A DNA stretch of 64,000 nt. Source: Arbacia lixula (lineage: Eukaryota; Echinodermata; Echinoidea; Arbacioida; Arbaciidae). The notes under the pieces were generated by a model. That model saw nothing but the letters and a program-made list of their open reading frames with translations. It had not been told where the DNA came from and ran no database searches. The first letter of the stretch is position 1; every line of letters begins with the position of its first letter. The position numbers were made by a program, and so were the translations under genes. Location: the NCBI GenBank assembly GCA_963669155.1, contig OZ022576.1, forward strand, positions 24,324,150 through 24,388,149. The letters are read 5' to 3'. Below, one piece after another: positions 49,886 through 62,047 of this stretch.

Positions 49886-50404
49886 CTTTTTTAAAGCTCT
49901 ACATATGATGACCCCAAAATGGGTCTGTACGCATCATATTTGAGTAATTTAGTAATGTATGCAAAAGGGATATACTACATTGGACATTAAGTCACAGGGT
50001 GCAAACTCTCTCTGCTTTTTAACATTCCATAATTGTGTCTGATTTCAAGGAATAGCAGTTTGTTAAAGCTTAATTCTTTGGTTATTATGTTTTTACTTTC
50101 ACGAGCACCTACCGTGATGACTGACCCATTTCCTCACAATTCAAAATATCAATTAACCCTTTCCCTATCCGAGTCTAAACTGCCCTTTGGGAGTGGTGTG
50201 TTTTATCAGCGCAAATCTGCCTCATTGGTACATAATGAGTTTAATAATACAACCAAGATAAACTAAGGATAACAAAGAACTGAAGGAGAGCAAGCACTGG
50301 TAAGGAAAAGCTTTCATTCAGCAGAATATGTCAACATGCGATGTGTTTGTTGAACTGGCCATGTCTCGATGAAAGAATATATGAAACTAATGTTTTCTTT
50401 TAAA

Positions 50405-50482
50405 TGTATGTATGTATATATGTATGTGTGTATGTATGTAAGTATGTGTGTATGTATGTATGTGTGTATGTATGTATGTATG
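50405..50482. repeat. (TATG)n tetranucleotide repeat
   Basis: TATG units with TGTG interruptions. Confidence 0.95.
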
Positions 50483-51972
50483 CCTTTCCTTGTACAGCAA
50501 GACAACACAAGTTAATCCCATCAAATTCAAACGACATGGAAGAAATGTGTGCTTTTTAAGAAAATACATATTACCGGTAGGCATAAACCCAGAATAAGGG
50601 CAGATAAGATCTGTAAAAGCTTTTCTTTTTCGGTCATTCAATCGCAGAATGGAGCATGCTGTATGCCTTACAATTATTTTCTGCTTAACAAATCCCAGCT
50701 GGCCGTTTCAATAAAATATGTGTTCATGTTATGTTTATGAAGTTTAGTGATTATGCAATCAGAATTGTGATCTAGTTGAGACTTTCACATTTCCCTGTGC
50801 TAATCAGAATGACATCAACTCAACGTAGGTGGGATAGTTGAGAGTTTTAGACCTAGAATTAGATTTCAAACAACTGTGGCATGCATACGCGATTGCGCCA
50901 TGTCCACCTGGATATTACAATAGTACATGGAGATTCCATATCACAGCCACTGAGGGCACTACCCTTTTAAAAGCAGACTGAATAAATAAAAAAAAACCCC
51001 ACTAATATCTCCACCTATACATTTCACCATTACAAAAAAGAACGAAATGAAAGACGCTCACGCAATCGTTGTGTAATGAAACAACACATAACTTAACATT
51101 TATTTATAGACACCTCCCAACATCGAAGACGACACAAAAAAGAATAACAGTTATATTGGTGCACACCCATACAAGGTCTGAAGCTCTCCGGAGAGGGTAA
51201 ACCTGAGAGAGAGAGAGATATATATGTACCGTAACATCACTACAGAAACTCACTCTATTACATACAATTGATAATTAACATTTGAGTGAACGGAAGATAT
51301 TAATTTCTTTAGGAATCATTATTATAATATCAAGATTTGTACAACGTAACAAAAATTGTGATAATTTCTTGAAATCTTCATATTAAGAGACCTAAATGTA
51401 ATTATTGTGCGTGCACCTCATATATTTGTCTGTTCTCTATTTTTTCCTCTGATCTGTAGTCTGATATATGTCATGCATAAATGCCTCTCAACATTTGGTC
51501 ACACAATAAGCCTACCGAATGTCCATGTGGGGCAAGCTATGAAAATTAGAAAATTCTGAGAAAAAATATTGTGTAAATGGTCTCACACTGCAGATTATAA
51601 CACTTCTTCAGACTTTAGGGGTTTCAATAAAAAGATCACTCTAATTTGTAAATGTGTTTAAATATTTTCTTAATAGTAATTGTGTTTGAATGAACAAACT
51701 AGCACTTCTGGAATAGTTCGTAAATAGGTTTATAGAAGTTTATCTTGTACAAAAAAAAAAAAAAAAAACTTGATTGATTTACAAGTTTACATTAGTGATA
51801 GTCTGTGTACTATGTATTGCAGACTGATGTTTGTGATCAAATGTTTCAAGTAACACTTAAATATCCTATTCACAGATCCTTTGTACAGCTTAAACAACGA
51901 ATCAAAGTTGTAACCATCACTTCTGGTAAAAATGTCCCAGACGAATACAAACTGTTAACATACCAGAGCAAT

Positions 51973-52140
51973 TACAGTGGAGCCCAACTTAAACTTGCCT
52001 GATCTGGATCAAAGCAAGACCATATACGTTCATGTGATGCACATGCTAGATATTGTCTGATCTAGATCATTGCAAAACCATACGTATTCATGCAATGCAC
52101 AAACTAGATATTTTGACAATGTTAGTTGGGCTCCACTGTA
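51973..52140. mobile_element. MITE with TA target duplication, Tc1/mariner-like ends
   Basis: Ends TACAGTGGAGCCCAACT and AGTTGGGCTCCACTGTA are perfect 17-bp inverted repeats that include TA at each edge. CAGTGGA-type ends are typical of pogo/mariner-related elements. The 130-bp interior is two diverged direct copies of a 57-bp block (TGATCTGGATCAAAGCAAGA... and TGATCTAGATCATTGCAAAA...). No ORF. Confidence 0.8.
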
Positions 52141-54350
52141 CATATTGTATCTACAGCAAAGGAATGCAGTAATGATAATGAATCACTCAATGGTATCATA
52201 CATGTCAGTTCTACCTGTACAAGAAGTCAGAAATCGTTGTGCTATATAAGGCTATAATACAGGGCATAGACAGCACACATTGATATATATAGATAGCCAT
52301 GCATATACTTGGGACAGTGACAGATGCTATATTCTCCGCAGCGTGCAATAATGAACATGAATACTCTCTCTATAGGTTAACAAAATCTGTCTCTACCCGA
52401 CTGCGAGGTCTAACGCTAAATCAACATTGCTTTAGCTTTTCCTCTGAGATAGATCTTATGGATTAAGATCTGGATGGTACAACTATTGAGCGGAGAAAGC
52501 CATTGCATTATCCAAAATATACAGGACTTGTAATGAGCACTGCGTTATACACATGGGATTTTCAGAACATGGTATGTGATTAGTTAAGAAGTCCATGTAT
52601 GTTTTTGGCAAGTCTCAAGTGCGACCACTTCAACCTCATTTTACAAAAGCTAATTATTAACTTTGTCAAAAAACATGTTTTTCACAACCATATGATTATT
52701 CTATGACAAAATATGAATATTTTTATGATACACAGGCAAAAAAAATATCCCTTGCAGAAGTGAAGATATGGATTGCAAGAGAGATGAACATATCACAGAG
52801 AAGAGATGGAAATATGAATAGATGAGATAGATGATGAGAGATGTAGAAACAAATAGTGAACAATCAACAGTCTTACTTCCATGACATACAAATTCATTCT
52901 GCATACAAATGACTGTACATGAGTGAAACCACAAGATACTATGACGCCACTTCTATCTACCAGAACGATTCTTCTACTTTTCCTGCACCTACTACTTTGT
53001 GTTTGTACGGACTGCGGGTATGTTTGTTTTATTTATACTAGCAACATTTCATCTATTCACTATGGGACATTATCAACAGAGGCACCATCAATTATATATA
53101 TGATTATAATTTACAATGTGTCACGCATCAGACGGAGTGACATGAGTACAACTCCACGTACCTTTACACAACTCTTACAATACTGGCACGGAACATGCCA
53201 GAGACATTCAAAATCAGATATACAAAATAAAAGTCTGCCCATCAGGCTTTCAAATTTACAGTTATCATAATTACAACATATAATGGAACAAAAGAGGGCG
53301 ACAAACACATGCAACGCTGCACATGCAAAACTTTTTCTTTTACCTTAATTCTTTCTGACAGCATATGAGTACATACATTTTTGGAAACTTAGGAGAGCAT
53401 TATGCAAAGGGCACCTACGTAATAATACTACAATGAATATAGCTTTATCACAGAAATGGCAGAAACAAATCTGAATGTTTAATCCAAAGAAAACAAATCT
53501 GCAGTACTGATCAAAGAAACCAAGAAGATAACATAAATAGATAAGTAGTACTATGCAAAAACTTTGACACATAGGGGTAAGGAATCAGCTTGTATAGATA
53601 CACATGCTCAAATCTTCCATTATCTACAGTTAGCGATTGGTAAGTGGTCAAGAATTTAAATAAAACACATTCCAGTCAAAATCATTTGAGATTTACAGCT
53701 AAGTGTGACCAGATTCAAGAGGGTCACATCTCAAATAATGGATGGAACGAGGCAATATATCTACATCTGTCACTATCATTGTCAAATTGCAGTAGCTTAC
53801 CCCTGATGTTAAGCCATCTAAAATCATCATTAGGATAGCATGTTTTCTTGGTCCCAAAAGAGATTTACCATGATTATAGTAAATTAAGTTGACAAATTAA
53901 TTGCATATGGATTTGTATGTAAAGCCCTGAATGTATGTCACAGTAAATACCACATATCTACAAGAAAACTGCAACTTAACACGACATGGTAATCTTAAAT
54001 TGTAGCATGCTGTCATGAAGGAGGCACAAACACAGACACAAACATAAATGGCAAAACATTTGCTTGCATATCAACAATTTCATACATCAATATTGCCAAA
54101 CTCAGAAAAACAAAGCAGTTTATTTCAAAAAGCAAAGTGACCAAGCTCAAAGGAAATGACAAATTGCCTTAAGTACTTCAAATACTTAGATTACACTTAA
54201 AATATCTAGCTGCACATAGTAATGCATGTACAAAGCATTTCAAGAATGTGTAAGAACCACAAAGTCTTCACATGCATTTATATTATAGTTTGGATCTAAT
54301 CTCTGGATGATCTTATTTTGAATTAGAGGAATATTAAGTGTTAAAGGCTT

Positions 54351-54519
54351 GGAGTGGTATTCTGAAAACAAATTCAAGTTTGGACTTACATCCCCTACAA
54401 TCATAACTGTGACTGGCCCATTGGCCCATTTTTTAAAACTGAAATCGGTTGTCAGGACACCAAATGACTTTAACAGCTAAGATAGTTTTGGACTGAAGAT
54501 TCTTTCAGAATGCCACCCC
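54351..54519. mobile_element. Small palindromic element, GTGGYATTCTGAAA ends
   Basis: GGAGTGGTATTCTGAAA (54351-54367) is mirrored by TTTCAGAATGCCACCCC (54503-54519). The sequence just inside the right end (AGCTAAGATAGTTTTGGACT) has a relative near 57770 in a contactin intron. Confidence 0.5.
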
Positions 54520-54735
54520 TACTACATTATCCGCAATGCTGTATATCTTCATTACAATGTTAGTTCAGATTATCTTGTTGCATTTAGGCAGCAGAGTGAA
54601 AAGGAATCAGCATATTCCAGGGATTGTTGTTCAAAGTGAAACTTTTTTTCAACACAGTTCAATGCTGATACAGCTGCACTCTTCCATGTTGCCAATGGTG
54701 ACTGGGGGAGGCTCAGAATAAATCTTGGACTTATT

Positions 54736-54741
54736 TTTAAT
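54736..54741 (-). terminator. Candidate poly(A) signal ATTAAA for contactin-like
   Basis: The first poly(A)-type hexamer seen after the stop (255 bp downstream). The canonical AATAAA at 53028-53033 is an alternative. Confidence 0.25.
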
Positions 54742-54995
54742 GCATCCTTTTGTAGAATGCATTGCATGATTTGGACAGACAGGATTAGCTCTAGAAGAGG
54801 GAAAAGAGGAGAAATAGGCATGGTCTGTACAAGATGATCCAATTCATAGCGTTCCTTCAGCACATATTAAACGTGTCCATGTTACGCTCGATGCATCGAT
54901 CCCTCTTCCTGTCAGTGTGGCTGGACACCCCTTATTTGCAGAGTGGTGGAGTCTGAGCTCTACACATTGGCTGCAGCAGTTTGGCCCGTACCACT

Positions 54996-55117
54996 TCATA
55001 AGAGGAAGGAGTGCAGGAGGGTGATGAGGAAGAGAAGGCTGAGAGATAGGGCTTTGGCTGTAGTAGGGGCATCTCCCCCTGGTCCCCCATCGCTGGACTG
55101 CCCTGTCTTTGCATTGG
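54996..55117 (-). CDS. CNTN: Contactin-like last exon: GPI-anchor signal
   Basis: Opens in phase 1, giving TANAKTGQSSDGGPGG. A small-residue region (candidate omega sites in GQSSDGG or GGDA) is followed by a short polar spacer and an uncharged tail ALSLSLLFLITLLHSFLL, then TGA at 54996-54998. This is the expected layout of a GPI-attachment signal; no cytoplasmic basic residues follow. Acceptor TACGTAG. Confidence 0.88.
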
Positions 55118-58100
55118 CTACGTACGGTAGAAGAGACAGAGAACATATGAGATGGATACAGATTTAGCTAGTGTTTATCATTCTCACTATGGTCATGAGA
55201 ATTACATCACATTCAGGATTTGCATGTTTGGGTTGAGCATTCAATAATAATTTTAAAAACAAGGAGAATAAACCATTCTTTCATAGTGTACATCTTAATT
55301 TGTAAAAGACACAAGCCACTTCACATTTCAAATCTAATATACAAAAGAGAGATTTGACCATAATCTAATAACACCAAATCACAGGTCAGAAACGTCTGCA
55401 TGATCAATACCATTGCAAAGTATTTGAAATAAATATTGCTTAAGTATGCCGGGCATATCATCAACTATTGCACTTTTGACTGAAGAATTGAAACCTGTAT
55501 TTCTTAGATTCAAAGTGCTCATACAAACAGTAAGGTGCCTAACCAGCTTAACTCTTAACCTGCCGCTGTCACATTTTTGCGACTAAGGGGTAATGTGCCG
55601 CTGTCGTAAATTCGAGACCAAACTGTAATAGAGGAAACCTCCGGCACAGAGGGGATTTACCCCCGGCAAGTTAAGAGTAATAACATTATTGGGCTCTGTG
55701 TGGCAGTATATCTCCTTTCAAAATCCCTCATGAAAATAATCCTGCCCTTTGATTAGTTAAGAGCACTGCACATGACCGAATGATAATTCTACTGGAAGAG
55801 CAAACCTTCTCTGAAATTGAACTGTCCGTCCTCTGACATAACATGTTCATGATGTCAGAGGGAAGAAAAGAGCTATCAAGGCCTGAAATGTTCATACCTT
55901 CCTAACTAATATAAGCACAACACGCAAAATCTACGCGATAGCTGTGTTCAGCTGCATATTTTGTGCTTTAGCATACAGTCACCTCAGGCATATAAATTCC
56001 ATTGGTACCTGCGGAGGCTGTATATATTTGTATCCTGTAGCTTCTCACCTGTGGTGATAGATGATGGGTCACTGCTAGCCCCGCTGCCTCCTGCACTGTA
56101 GCCCTGCACAGTGATGATGTAGGTGGTGTCTAGGGCTAGGTCCCTCAGGGTGGCTGTGGTCGTCCCTGCCCCTTGGGCTACTACGGTGTCTGCGTCCTCT
56201 TCAAACACACCCTGCTTCCGGAACCGAATCTAGCAAACAAGGAGGGGGAATTCATGGATGTTACCCAGTAGTCTGAATAATGTTGGGTATTAGATGGCCA
56301 TTACTGATACAAAGCTGTGATTGGTCCCCAGCTCGCTATGTCATGATTGCAAAGATCATAATTAAAACATTTGTCCACCTTGTTGTTTCAGAAGTTAATG
56401 TTACCAATAGGTCACATTTACAATAGGCCCTCTTCACTGCACAAATAAGGCATACCGGGTAAATAGTTTGAAAGCGTATGGGAAAGCGCAAGGTACATAT
56501 GCAGTGACACAATAATAAAGTTATTAGAATGATGTCATATTACCAAACAAGTAGAAACAAAACCTTCATGAAGGAGAACTAAGGATAGGTTGTTTAACTG
56601 ATCCTATTTGTTAATGAATTCCATGTGTAGATCTACATAGCATTCAGTGCAATCAAGGCAATCTTATAAACGAATATCATCATCAACTTTCTTTGGACAA
56701 AATATTTCCCCTTGTGCTCAAAATCATGTGCCCTCAGCGGTGAGCACTTCTGGCTGGCTAGATATATGTGATCCTACAGTATAGGCTGCAGGTTCACTCT
56801 CACCTTGTAACCCTGAAGGTTCTCCTCTGACGATGATGTGGTGATGGCACTCCACTCCACTGTGACGTCTGCCCCGCTCACCGACAACTCCACATTGCCG
56901 GGCTTCTGCTGAGGTGCTGCGAAATCAATCAACAAGGAAATCACTTCAACAAACCTGCCAGAATGACTGGATTTAGGATAGCAACTACAAAAAACCTAGA
57001 GAATATTTTACCAAGCACGCTTGTCAATTTTCAACAAAAGGTTTAATCAGAATTGAAGATCCCAGTACGGTAATTTAAGTTTTTGGATTAAAAACTCCTT
57101 AAAATATGTCTGATATTTCTTCAGGTTTGTCAATTTGTTTCTCTGATTTGTCTTGTTATTCAATTACATCAGCAGGATTTTCACTGCCCTTTCAATCGCA
57201 TGACAGCATAAAAACTTAAAAGGTATAATAACTCAATGTAATTTTTGTGGCTTGGTACTAATATGATTGGGCAAGGATGCTTAGCGACAAGCCTACCAGT
57301 CTTGTAGGTTGTCTCCTGCACGATGGCGCTCTCTGGGCCGTTGCCTCCCCCGCTGTAAGCCAAAGCCACGATGGAATACTGCGTGTTGGCTGCCAGGCTG
57401 GGGATGGTGGCCGTTGTGCCTGTGCCTGCACTGATCGCCGTGTTGGCATTGTTCCTGTCGCTATCCTGCTGCCAGTATAACAGCTGTATGGATAGGGTGG
57501 CAAGGAGAATATTGTACAGACTAGCATAATGGATGATTCTGACACATATCACTGAACACCGAATGAGGAATATAGGTATTTCTACACATGATTAGTGAGA
57601 TTTTGTTGACTACAAATTGCAAAAATATTTTTTACTTGTTTCAAACACTAATTCAACATGTAAAAATATCAGTGTTTTATATGTTACTGACCAGAATTAG
57701 GGTTTGAACGTGGCGATAGATGTAAGAGCTAAGTTAAAGATGTTTACAGAATACCACCTGACTCACTGTAGCTAAAACAGTTGTGGACTTAAGTTTCCCT
57801 CAGAATACCAACCAGGTTATAGACTACATATAGTGAGGCATAATTTCCCTCAGAATACCAACCAGGTTATAGACTACATATAGTGAGGCATAATTCCTCA
57901 TGCAGTCATATTTACCTTGTATCCTTCAAGTTCTCCTTGGAAACCTGATGGGTCAATTGCATTCCACGACACCTCGATGGATGAGGCTGACATTGGCCTT
58001 GCTGAGACTTCAGTGGGTGCTACATGGGGAGCTGCAATTTAACGAAGGAATAGATTTACAGATATCAGTGATGTCCATACTGGAATGTCAAAGAAAGACA

Positions 58101-61100
58101 TGATATATGTCTATCTGAAATGAAACAGAGAAACTATTTGCCTTATATCAGGATCAAAGTACCTCCTCAAAGTCATCTCAGAGTTAAAGAACAGAAACTT
58201 CTGTACCGCTTGTGTGTAATATTTTTCATGATTTATCATTGTCGTTAAAAGACAGGGTGTTCCATTGAATCAGCAGTATACCCTAACTATAACATGTATC
58301 AAATCTCACAGTCATAGCTTTACAAAAATTTTCAGGAAAGGTGAAAAACTATCCTTGTTAATGTTCGAGCTGCAGTGAGCATAGTCTACCCAGGGATGTG
58401 TTATGGAAGGATTTGAAGCAACTTTCTTTCTTTGAACCCATGTGCCAAGCCGCTGAAAAGTTATGGTGTTCTCAACAGGTGCTGTTCAGGTGTTTGAACA
58501 ATTATGAACATGATTGTGTGGCAACGGCTTCTCAGAGAGAACAAAAGAAATGTACAGTCTCATTTCGCTTGTCCCGTTCTGTTAATGGCATTAATACTTC
58601 CATGAGCACAACAGGTATCAGCAAACACAAATAAACAAGTTTTTCAAGTAAAATATCTCTGCTGCACGCAAACACACATAAATGCCGTTAATGATTATAC
58701 ACAGCTTAATATATCATTTTGAGAGTGGTTGAATCCCCAAATGCACAAGATGTCGGAGAGTGAAGAAATTGGTCAATTTTGTAAGTAATACAAATAGCTT
58801 ATATGTACGATTTTTAATGATTCCTCAATACTTTTCGAAACAAAAGCAGAGTATTAGGATCTGTCATTATCTGCCGTTAACTTCCTTATAGTTTGCAAAC
58901 GAATTTTTGTCAAAGACAAAACGTCTACAGACAAATGGGAAATTAAAGAAATTTCTTTTCAAGTTGACATCAGCTAAATGTCGGCTCGGCACATGGAACA
59001 TCAAAGCATTGTCATGATTATGGAATTCTTTTGGCATTCATGAGCACGCTTTAGAACCCATACAGATGTTTGAATGTATTATGCTCGAGTTTCTACTCCT
59101 TCCATAACACTTCCCTGGTCTACCTTCATAATTGTATTGTCCCTCTCAGTGCTCAATGTGGGCATTGCTCCCATTGAACGCATGTACATGGTGGAGCAGA
59201 CCAATGCACAGTGGTCTCCGGTCTCCAGGCTATATGCTTTGGACAATCCATCCAAAACCTCCTCCAAATCTACTGATTGCTATATTCGTTTCAAGTCAAT
59301 TTCCAGTTCTATTAGTGGGAGGGAAGTTCTAATACAGTATCTTCTTCCATTTACTGTGATTTTAAGAAAAATTTCATTTTTTTACATTCAAAAGGGACAC
59401 ACTGTCATCAATAAGTGGGGTAAACAAACATAATCGAGAGCACGTTTATGTTCAGAATTCTGAGCTGCATTCAGTATTTGTTGTTATGAGATTAGTGAGG
59501 TGTTGGTAAGCAAAAAATGCAAAATGCAAATGTGCATTTCTATATGATTTAGTGTTTAAAAATGGCTATAAACACAAAAGTGTAAAGGCATATTGTGTGA
59601 AGCGTGCTGGTGCAAGGTCATCCCTCTGCACGGTATACACACACACATTGCACTATCATGCACCTCAATTGACCGTTGCTGCACAGGTCAATTAGCAAAA
59701 TAACAACCGATTCACATTTGTCTGTGGATATAAGCAGCAGGTTCTAGAAATGTAAATGCTGCGTTTTAAGTGCCATTTCTAAAGAAAATGATTAGAAACG
59801 CACGCCAAGAAAAAAGCACAGAGGAAAGTCAATACAAAGAATGACCTCAGTACCTTCTTGGTAGGAGTATATATTCGTCCACTCAGAGAAGGGGCCCGTT
59901 CCAACGTCGTTCTCCGCTTGGACTCGGACCTCGTACATGGTATAGAGGTTGATGTTCTCCGTGGCGACATACACCGTGGCGTCTGGGTCTTCGATGGTCC
60001 CCGGCGAGGTCTCCTGAGTGTTCACCCGTTTCCACTCCACGTTGTACTTGACCATGTCGGAGTTCCACATGGACTCAGGGTAGACCTGCCAGAGGTACAA
60101 TGAAATAAACAGTGATATCCCAAGCAGTTTGAATGTGCCGTAATGTCACTTCTTACCGCTATCCATGCCTAAAAGCAATAACAACACCCTACCAATGATT
60201 TGATTCCAACCCTCCTTATAGATATTGAAGAAGTACATCTGCACTTTTTTTTTTTTACAGACATTGGGTTAATACTAAGACAGTTATTCATTATCATTGA
60301 CTACTAACTAACTCTACATCTTGCTACTTTTCATGTGACAATATGTGATATGTGTCACAATTATGTGACAATATGAAAGTGAACATCTTCAGGTAACTTA
60401 CATCCCACGTTATCCTCAGGTCTCCAACATTGCCTCCTCCACCACCAACATTAGCTGGAGATTCCGATGGCGCTGATAAAAAAAGAAATGGACAGCATTA
60501 CTGTCATGTACATCATCACCGTCTACAGGAGCATGCAGTTGTGCATTTACCCTGCTTGTATCTCTCTTAAAAATCATTCTTCCCCATAAGCTACACACAC
60601 GGCAGGACAATTGAAATCAATATAAATGAACAATAAGAGCAGAGTTATACAAATGATCACATTGAGATTAAAGCTAATATCCTTTTGTAATACCAGTAGG
60701 AGCTAGCTATAATATACAAATGATGCACAGGTTTGAGTGGGTCAGTAGGAATTGTGTTCACAAGGTACCTCTGAATTGCCTGAACCCATGAGGCGAAGCC
60801 GAGTGGGTTTCGGGCAAAATTCAGAGGTACCGCGTGTACACAATCCTACTGACCCACGAAATAAACCTGTGCATCATCTGTTTTCTAGAATGGGCCCCAA
60901 AATCTGATAAAAAAGGGAAAAATCTCTGTCAACCTCATTTACCGGATGCATGGTTATTGACCAATCAGATTGCAGAGATCCATCTTCATCATCAATGATC
61001 ATGATCAATGATTGGAATCATCAAAATCTGCCAAGACTAAAAATTATTGAAATTTCACGCAGAGAAGTGTCCAAAATAACACAGCTAAAATATGAGATGA

Positions 61101-62047
61101 TTTTTTCCATAGACCATGTCAAGTGGAGAAATAGAGTCTGCATGTATAGAGCTACCAAATTAATCACGCTTTAATTTGATAACAATCATTTAAACGACGT
61201 AGTCATATCAGGAAAGACAGATTTACTGCGAATGTCCAGGGTGGCAATGAGTGCCCAAATGAACGTATTCGCAATGCACGTTAGGGGGCAAATCACCGCA
61301 GCACCGTCTCACACAGTGCTGCGACAGCTTAGTATTCAGTCATGAGTTTGTCATTTCTCCGTTCGAAATATCTTCCAAATTTACGTGTTTCACCTCTGCA
61401 CAGCGTTTAAATGTAGACAATGAGTATTCGATGCTTTGAGTTGAATTTGTACTTATTGAAAGCGCCTGAATCGTCCAAAATTTGTTTAAATTCTATTCTT
61501 CATCTAACTTCATCGGAGTTTCTCGAGAATCGTGGGTGCCGCCATTAGAATAAGCAACATTGGTATCGATCATATTAATTCTCGGTATCGCGATATCGGG
61601 TTGATATCGTGTTGATATCGCGTGCTGCCAGTAAAAAAAAAATTACACGGTAATTACAGGTAATTAACCAATCAGATTGCAGAGATTTTGACACCCATTC
61701 TATAACACATGCTATTCAAGGCTAGCTCCTGCTTAAATATGGCACTGGCCAGTAAGCAGTAGCTGACAGGTTCAGTTAATTTTCTGATTTGTTTTTTGTT
61801 CATTTGCAAAATCAAGCATCAAATCATGACTATTGAGCATGAGCCAAAGTTCTTTTCACATTGAAATTCCCCCTGAAAGCCTCTTTACAAATCATAGCTG
61901 TACCTGCTTTGTCGGTGAGTTCTGTAGCCGTCGTTGGCTCGCTTGGGCCTCCCGATCCGATCTTATTGACTGCGTAGACCCGGAAGGTGTATTGGGAGAA
62001 GGGTTCTAGCCCAGTCAGACGCACAGAGTTGGTCCCCTCTCCTGCTT
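54996..62047 (-). CDS. CNTN: Contactin-like GPI-anchored adhesion protein, 3' part (8 exons)
   Basis: Eight minus-strand exons join in frame to about 320 codons: the second half of FN3-1, FN3-2, FN3-3, FN3-4 and a GPI signal. FN3 hallmarks are present: the early Trp (ITWD, VSWN, VEWS) and the late Tyr (YTFRVYAVN, YEVRVQAEN, YSIVALAYS, YIITVQGYS). The second domain opens APSESPANVGGGGGNVGDL, close to the APxxxPSxVGGGGG linker of vertebrate contactins. Introns between domains are phase 1; introns inside FN3-2 to FN3-4 are phase 0. Known family role: axonal and glial cell-surface adhesion with six Ig and four FN3 domains; the Ig part lies to the right of the window. Other Ig/FN3 proteins are possible, but four FN3s followed by a GPI tail fits contactin best. 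Confidence 0.92.
55551..55678. mobile_element. Short MITE in contactin intron
   Basis: ACTCTTAACCTGCCG and CGGCAAGTTAAGAGT are near-perfect 15-bp inverted ends. The interior repeats GCCGCTGTC twice. No ORF. Confidence 0.55.
56049..56229 (-). CDS. CNTN: Contactin-like exon: second half of FN3-4
   Basis: 60 codons plus one base (IRFRKQGVFEED ... YIITVQGYSAGGSG ... SSITT). Acceptor TTGCTAG (phase 0), donor GTGAGA (phase 1). Confidence 0.92.
56804..56916 (-). CDS. CNTN: Contactin-like exon: first half of FN3-4
   Basis: APQQKPGNVELSVSG ... VTVEWSAITT ... LQGYK. Acceptor TTTCGCAG (phase 1), donor GTGAGA (phase 0). The W of VEWS is the FN3 core Trp. Confidence 0.92.
57297..57483 (-). CDS. CNTN: Contactin-like exon: second half of FN3-3
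   Basis: LLYWQQDSDRNN ... ANTQYSIVALAYSGGGNGPE ... TTYKT. Acceptor CCATACAG (phase 0), donor GTAGGC (phase 1). Confidence 0.92.
57794..57893. repeat. 50-bp tandem duplication in contactin intron
   Basis: Two units (57794-57843, 57844-57893) starting TTTCCCTCAGAATACCAACC, identical or nearly so, ending 22 bp below the exon at 57916. Confidence 0.93.
57916..58031 (-). CDS. CNTN: Contactin-like exon: first half of FN3-3
   Basis: APHVAPTEVSARPM ... SIEVSWNAIDPSG ... LEGYK. APxxAPTEV matches the contactin FN3-3 opening. Acceptor ATTGCAG (phase 1), donor GTAAAT (phase 0). Confidence 0.92.
59854..60085 (-). CDS. CNTN: Contactin-like exon: most of FN3-2
   Basis: 77 codons plus one base: VYPESMWNSDMVKYNVEWKR ... 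MYEVRVQAENDVGTGPFSEW ... YSYQE. Acceptor TCTGGCAG (phase 0), donor GTACTG (phase 1). Higher GC than the flanks. Confidence 0.93.
60402..60472 (-). CDS. CNTN: Contactin-like exon: start of FN3-2
   Basis: APSESPANVGGGGGNVGDLR then ITWD, 71 bp. Acceptor TTTTATCAG (phase 1), donor GTAAGT (phase 0). The VGGGGG linker is a strong contactin hallmark. Confidence 0.93.
60695..61733. mobile_element. Possible composite transposon-like segment
   Basis: AGTAGGAGCTAGCT (60695-60708) is mirrored by GGCTAGCTCCTGCT (61720-61733). ACCAATCAGATTGCAGAGAT occurs near 60961 and again near 61668 in the same orientation. A tight palindrome (60718-60882) lies at the left end. No ORF. It lies wholly inside the intron between FN3-1 and FN3-2. 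Boundaries are uncertain. Confidence 0.35.
60718..60882. repeat. Hairpin-forming inverted repeat
   Basis: ATGATGCACAGGTTT, GTGGGTCAGTAGGA and GGTACCTCTGAATT on the left are mirrored on the right (AATTCAGAGGTACC, TCCTACTGACCCAC, AAACCTGTGCATCAT). The loop holds GAGGCGAAGCCGAGTGGG. Confidence 0.75.
61904..62047 (-). CDS. CNTN: Contactin-like exon: second half of FN3-1
   Basis: AGEGTNSVRLTGLEPFSQYT ... FRVYAVNKIGSGGPSEPTTA ... TDKA. Acceptor TCTCGCAACAG; two bases of a split codon open the exon (phase 1). Donor GTACAG (phase 1). The L-x-P-x-x-x-Y-x-F-R-V-x-A-x-N pattern is the FN3 F strand. Confidence 0.92.

Larger units (their letters stand above)
49886..54995. other. 3' flank and possible 3' UTR of the contactin-like gene
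   Basis: AT-rich, with no exon recognised. Contains a (TATG)n run, a small MITE (51973-52140), a 19-base poly-A run near 51750 and a palindromic element (54351-54519). On the minus strand, ATTAAA (54736-54741) lies 255 bp after the contactin stop and AATAAA (53028-53033) about 2 kb after it. Either could end the 3' UTR. Confidence 0.4.

Noticed and set aside
54844-55146. 100-codon minus frame overlapping the contactin last exon
   Set aside because: A different frame reads as a GPI signal and joins in phase with the preceding exon; this frame is a shadow.
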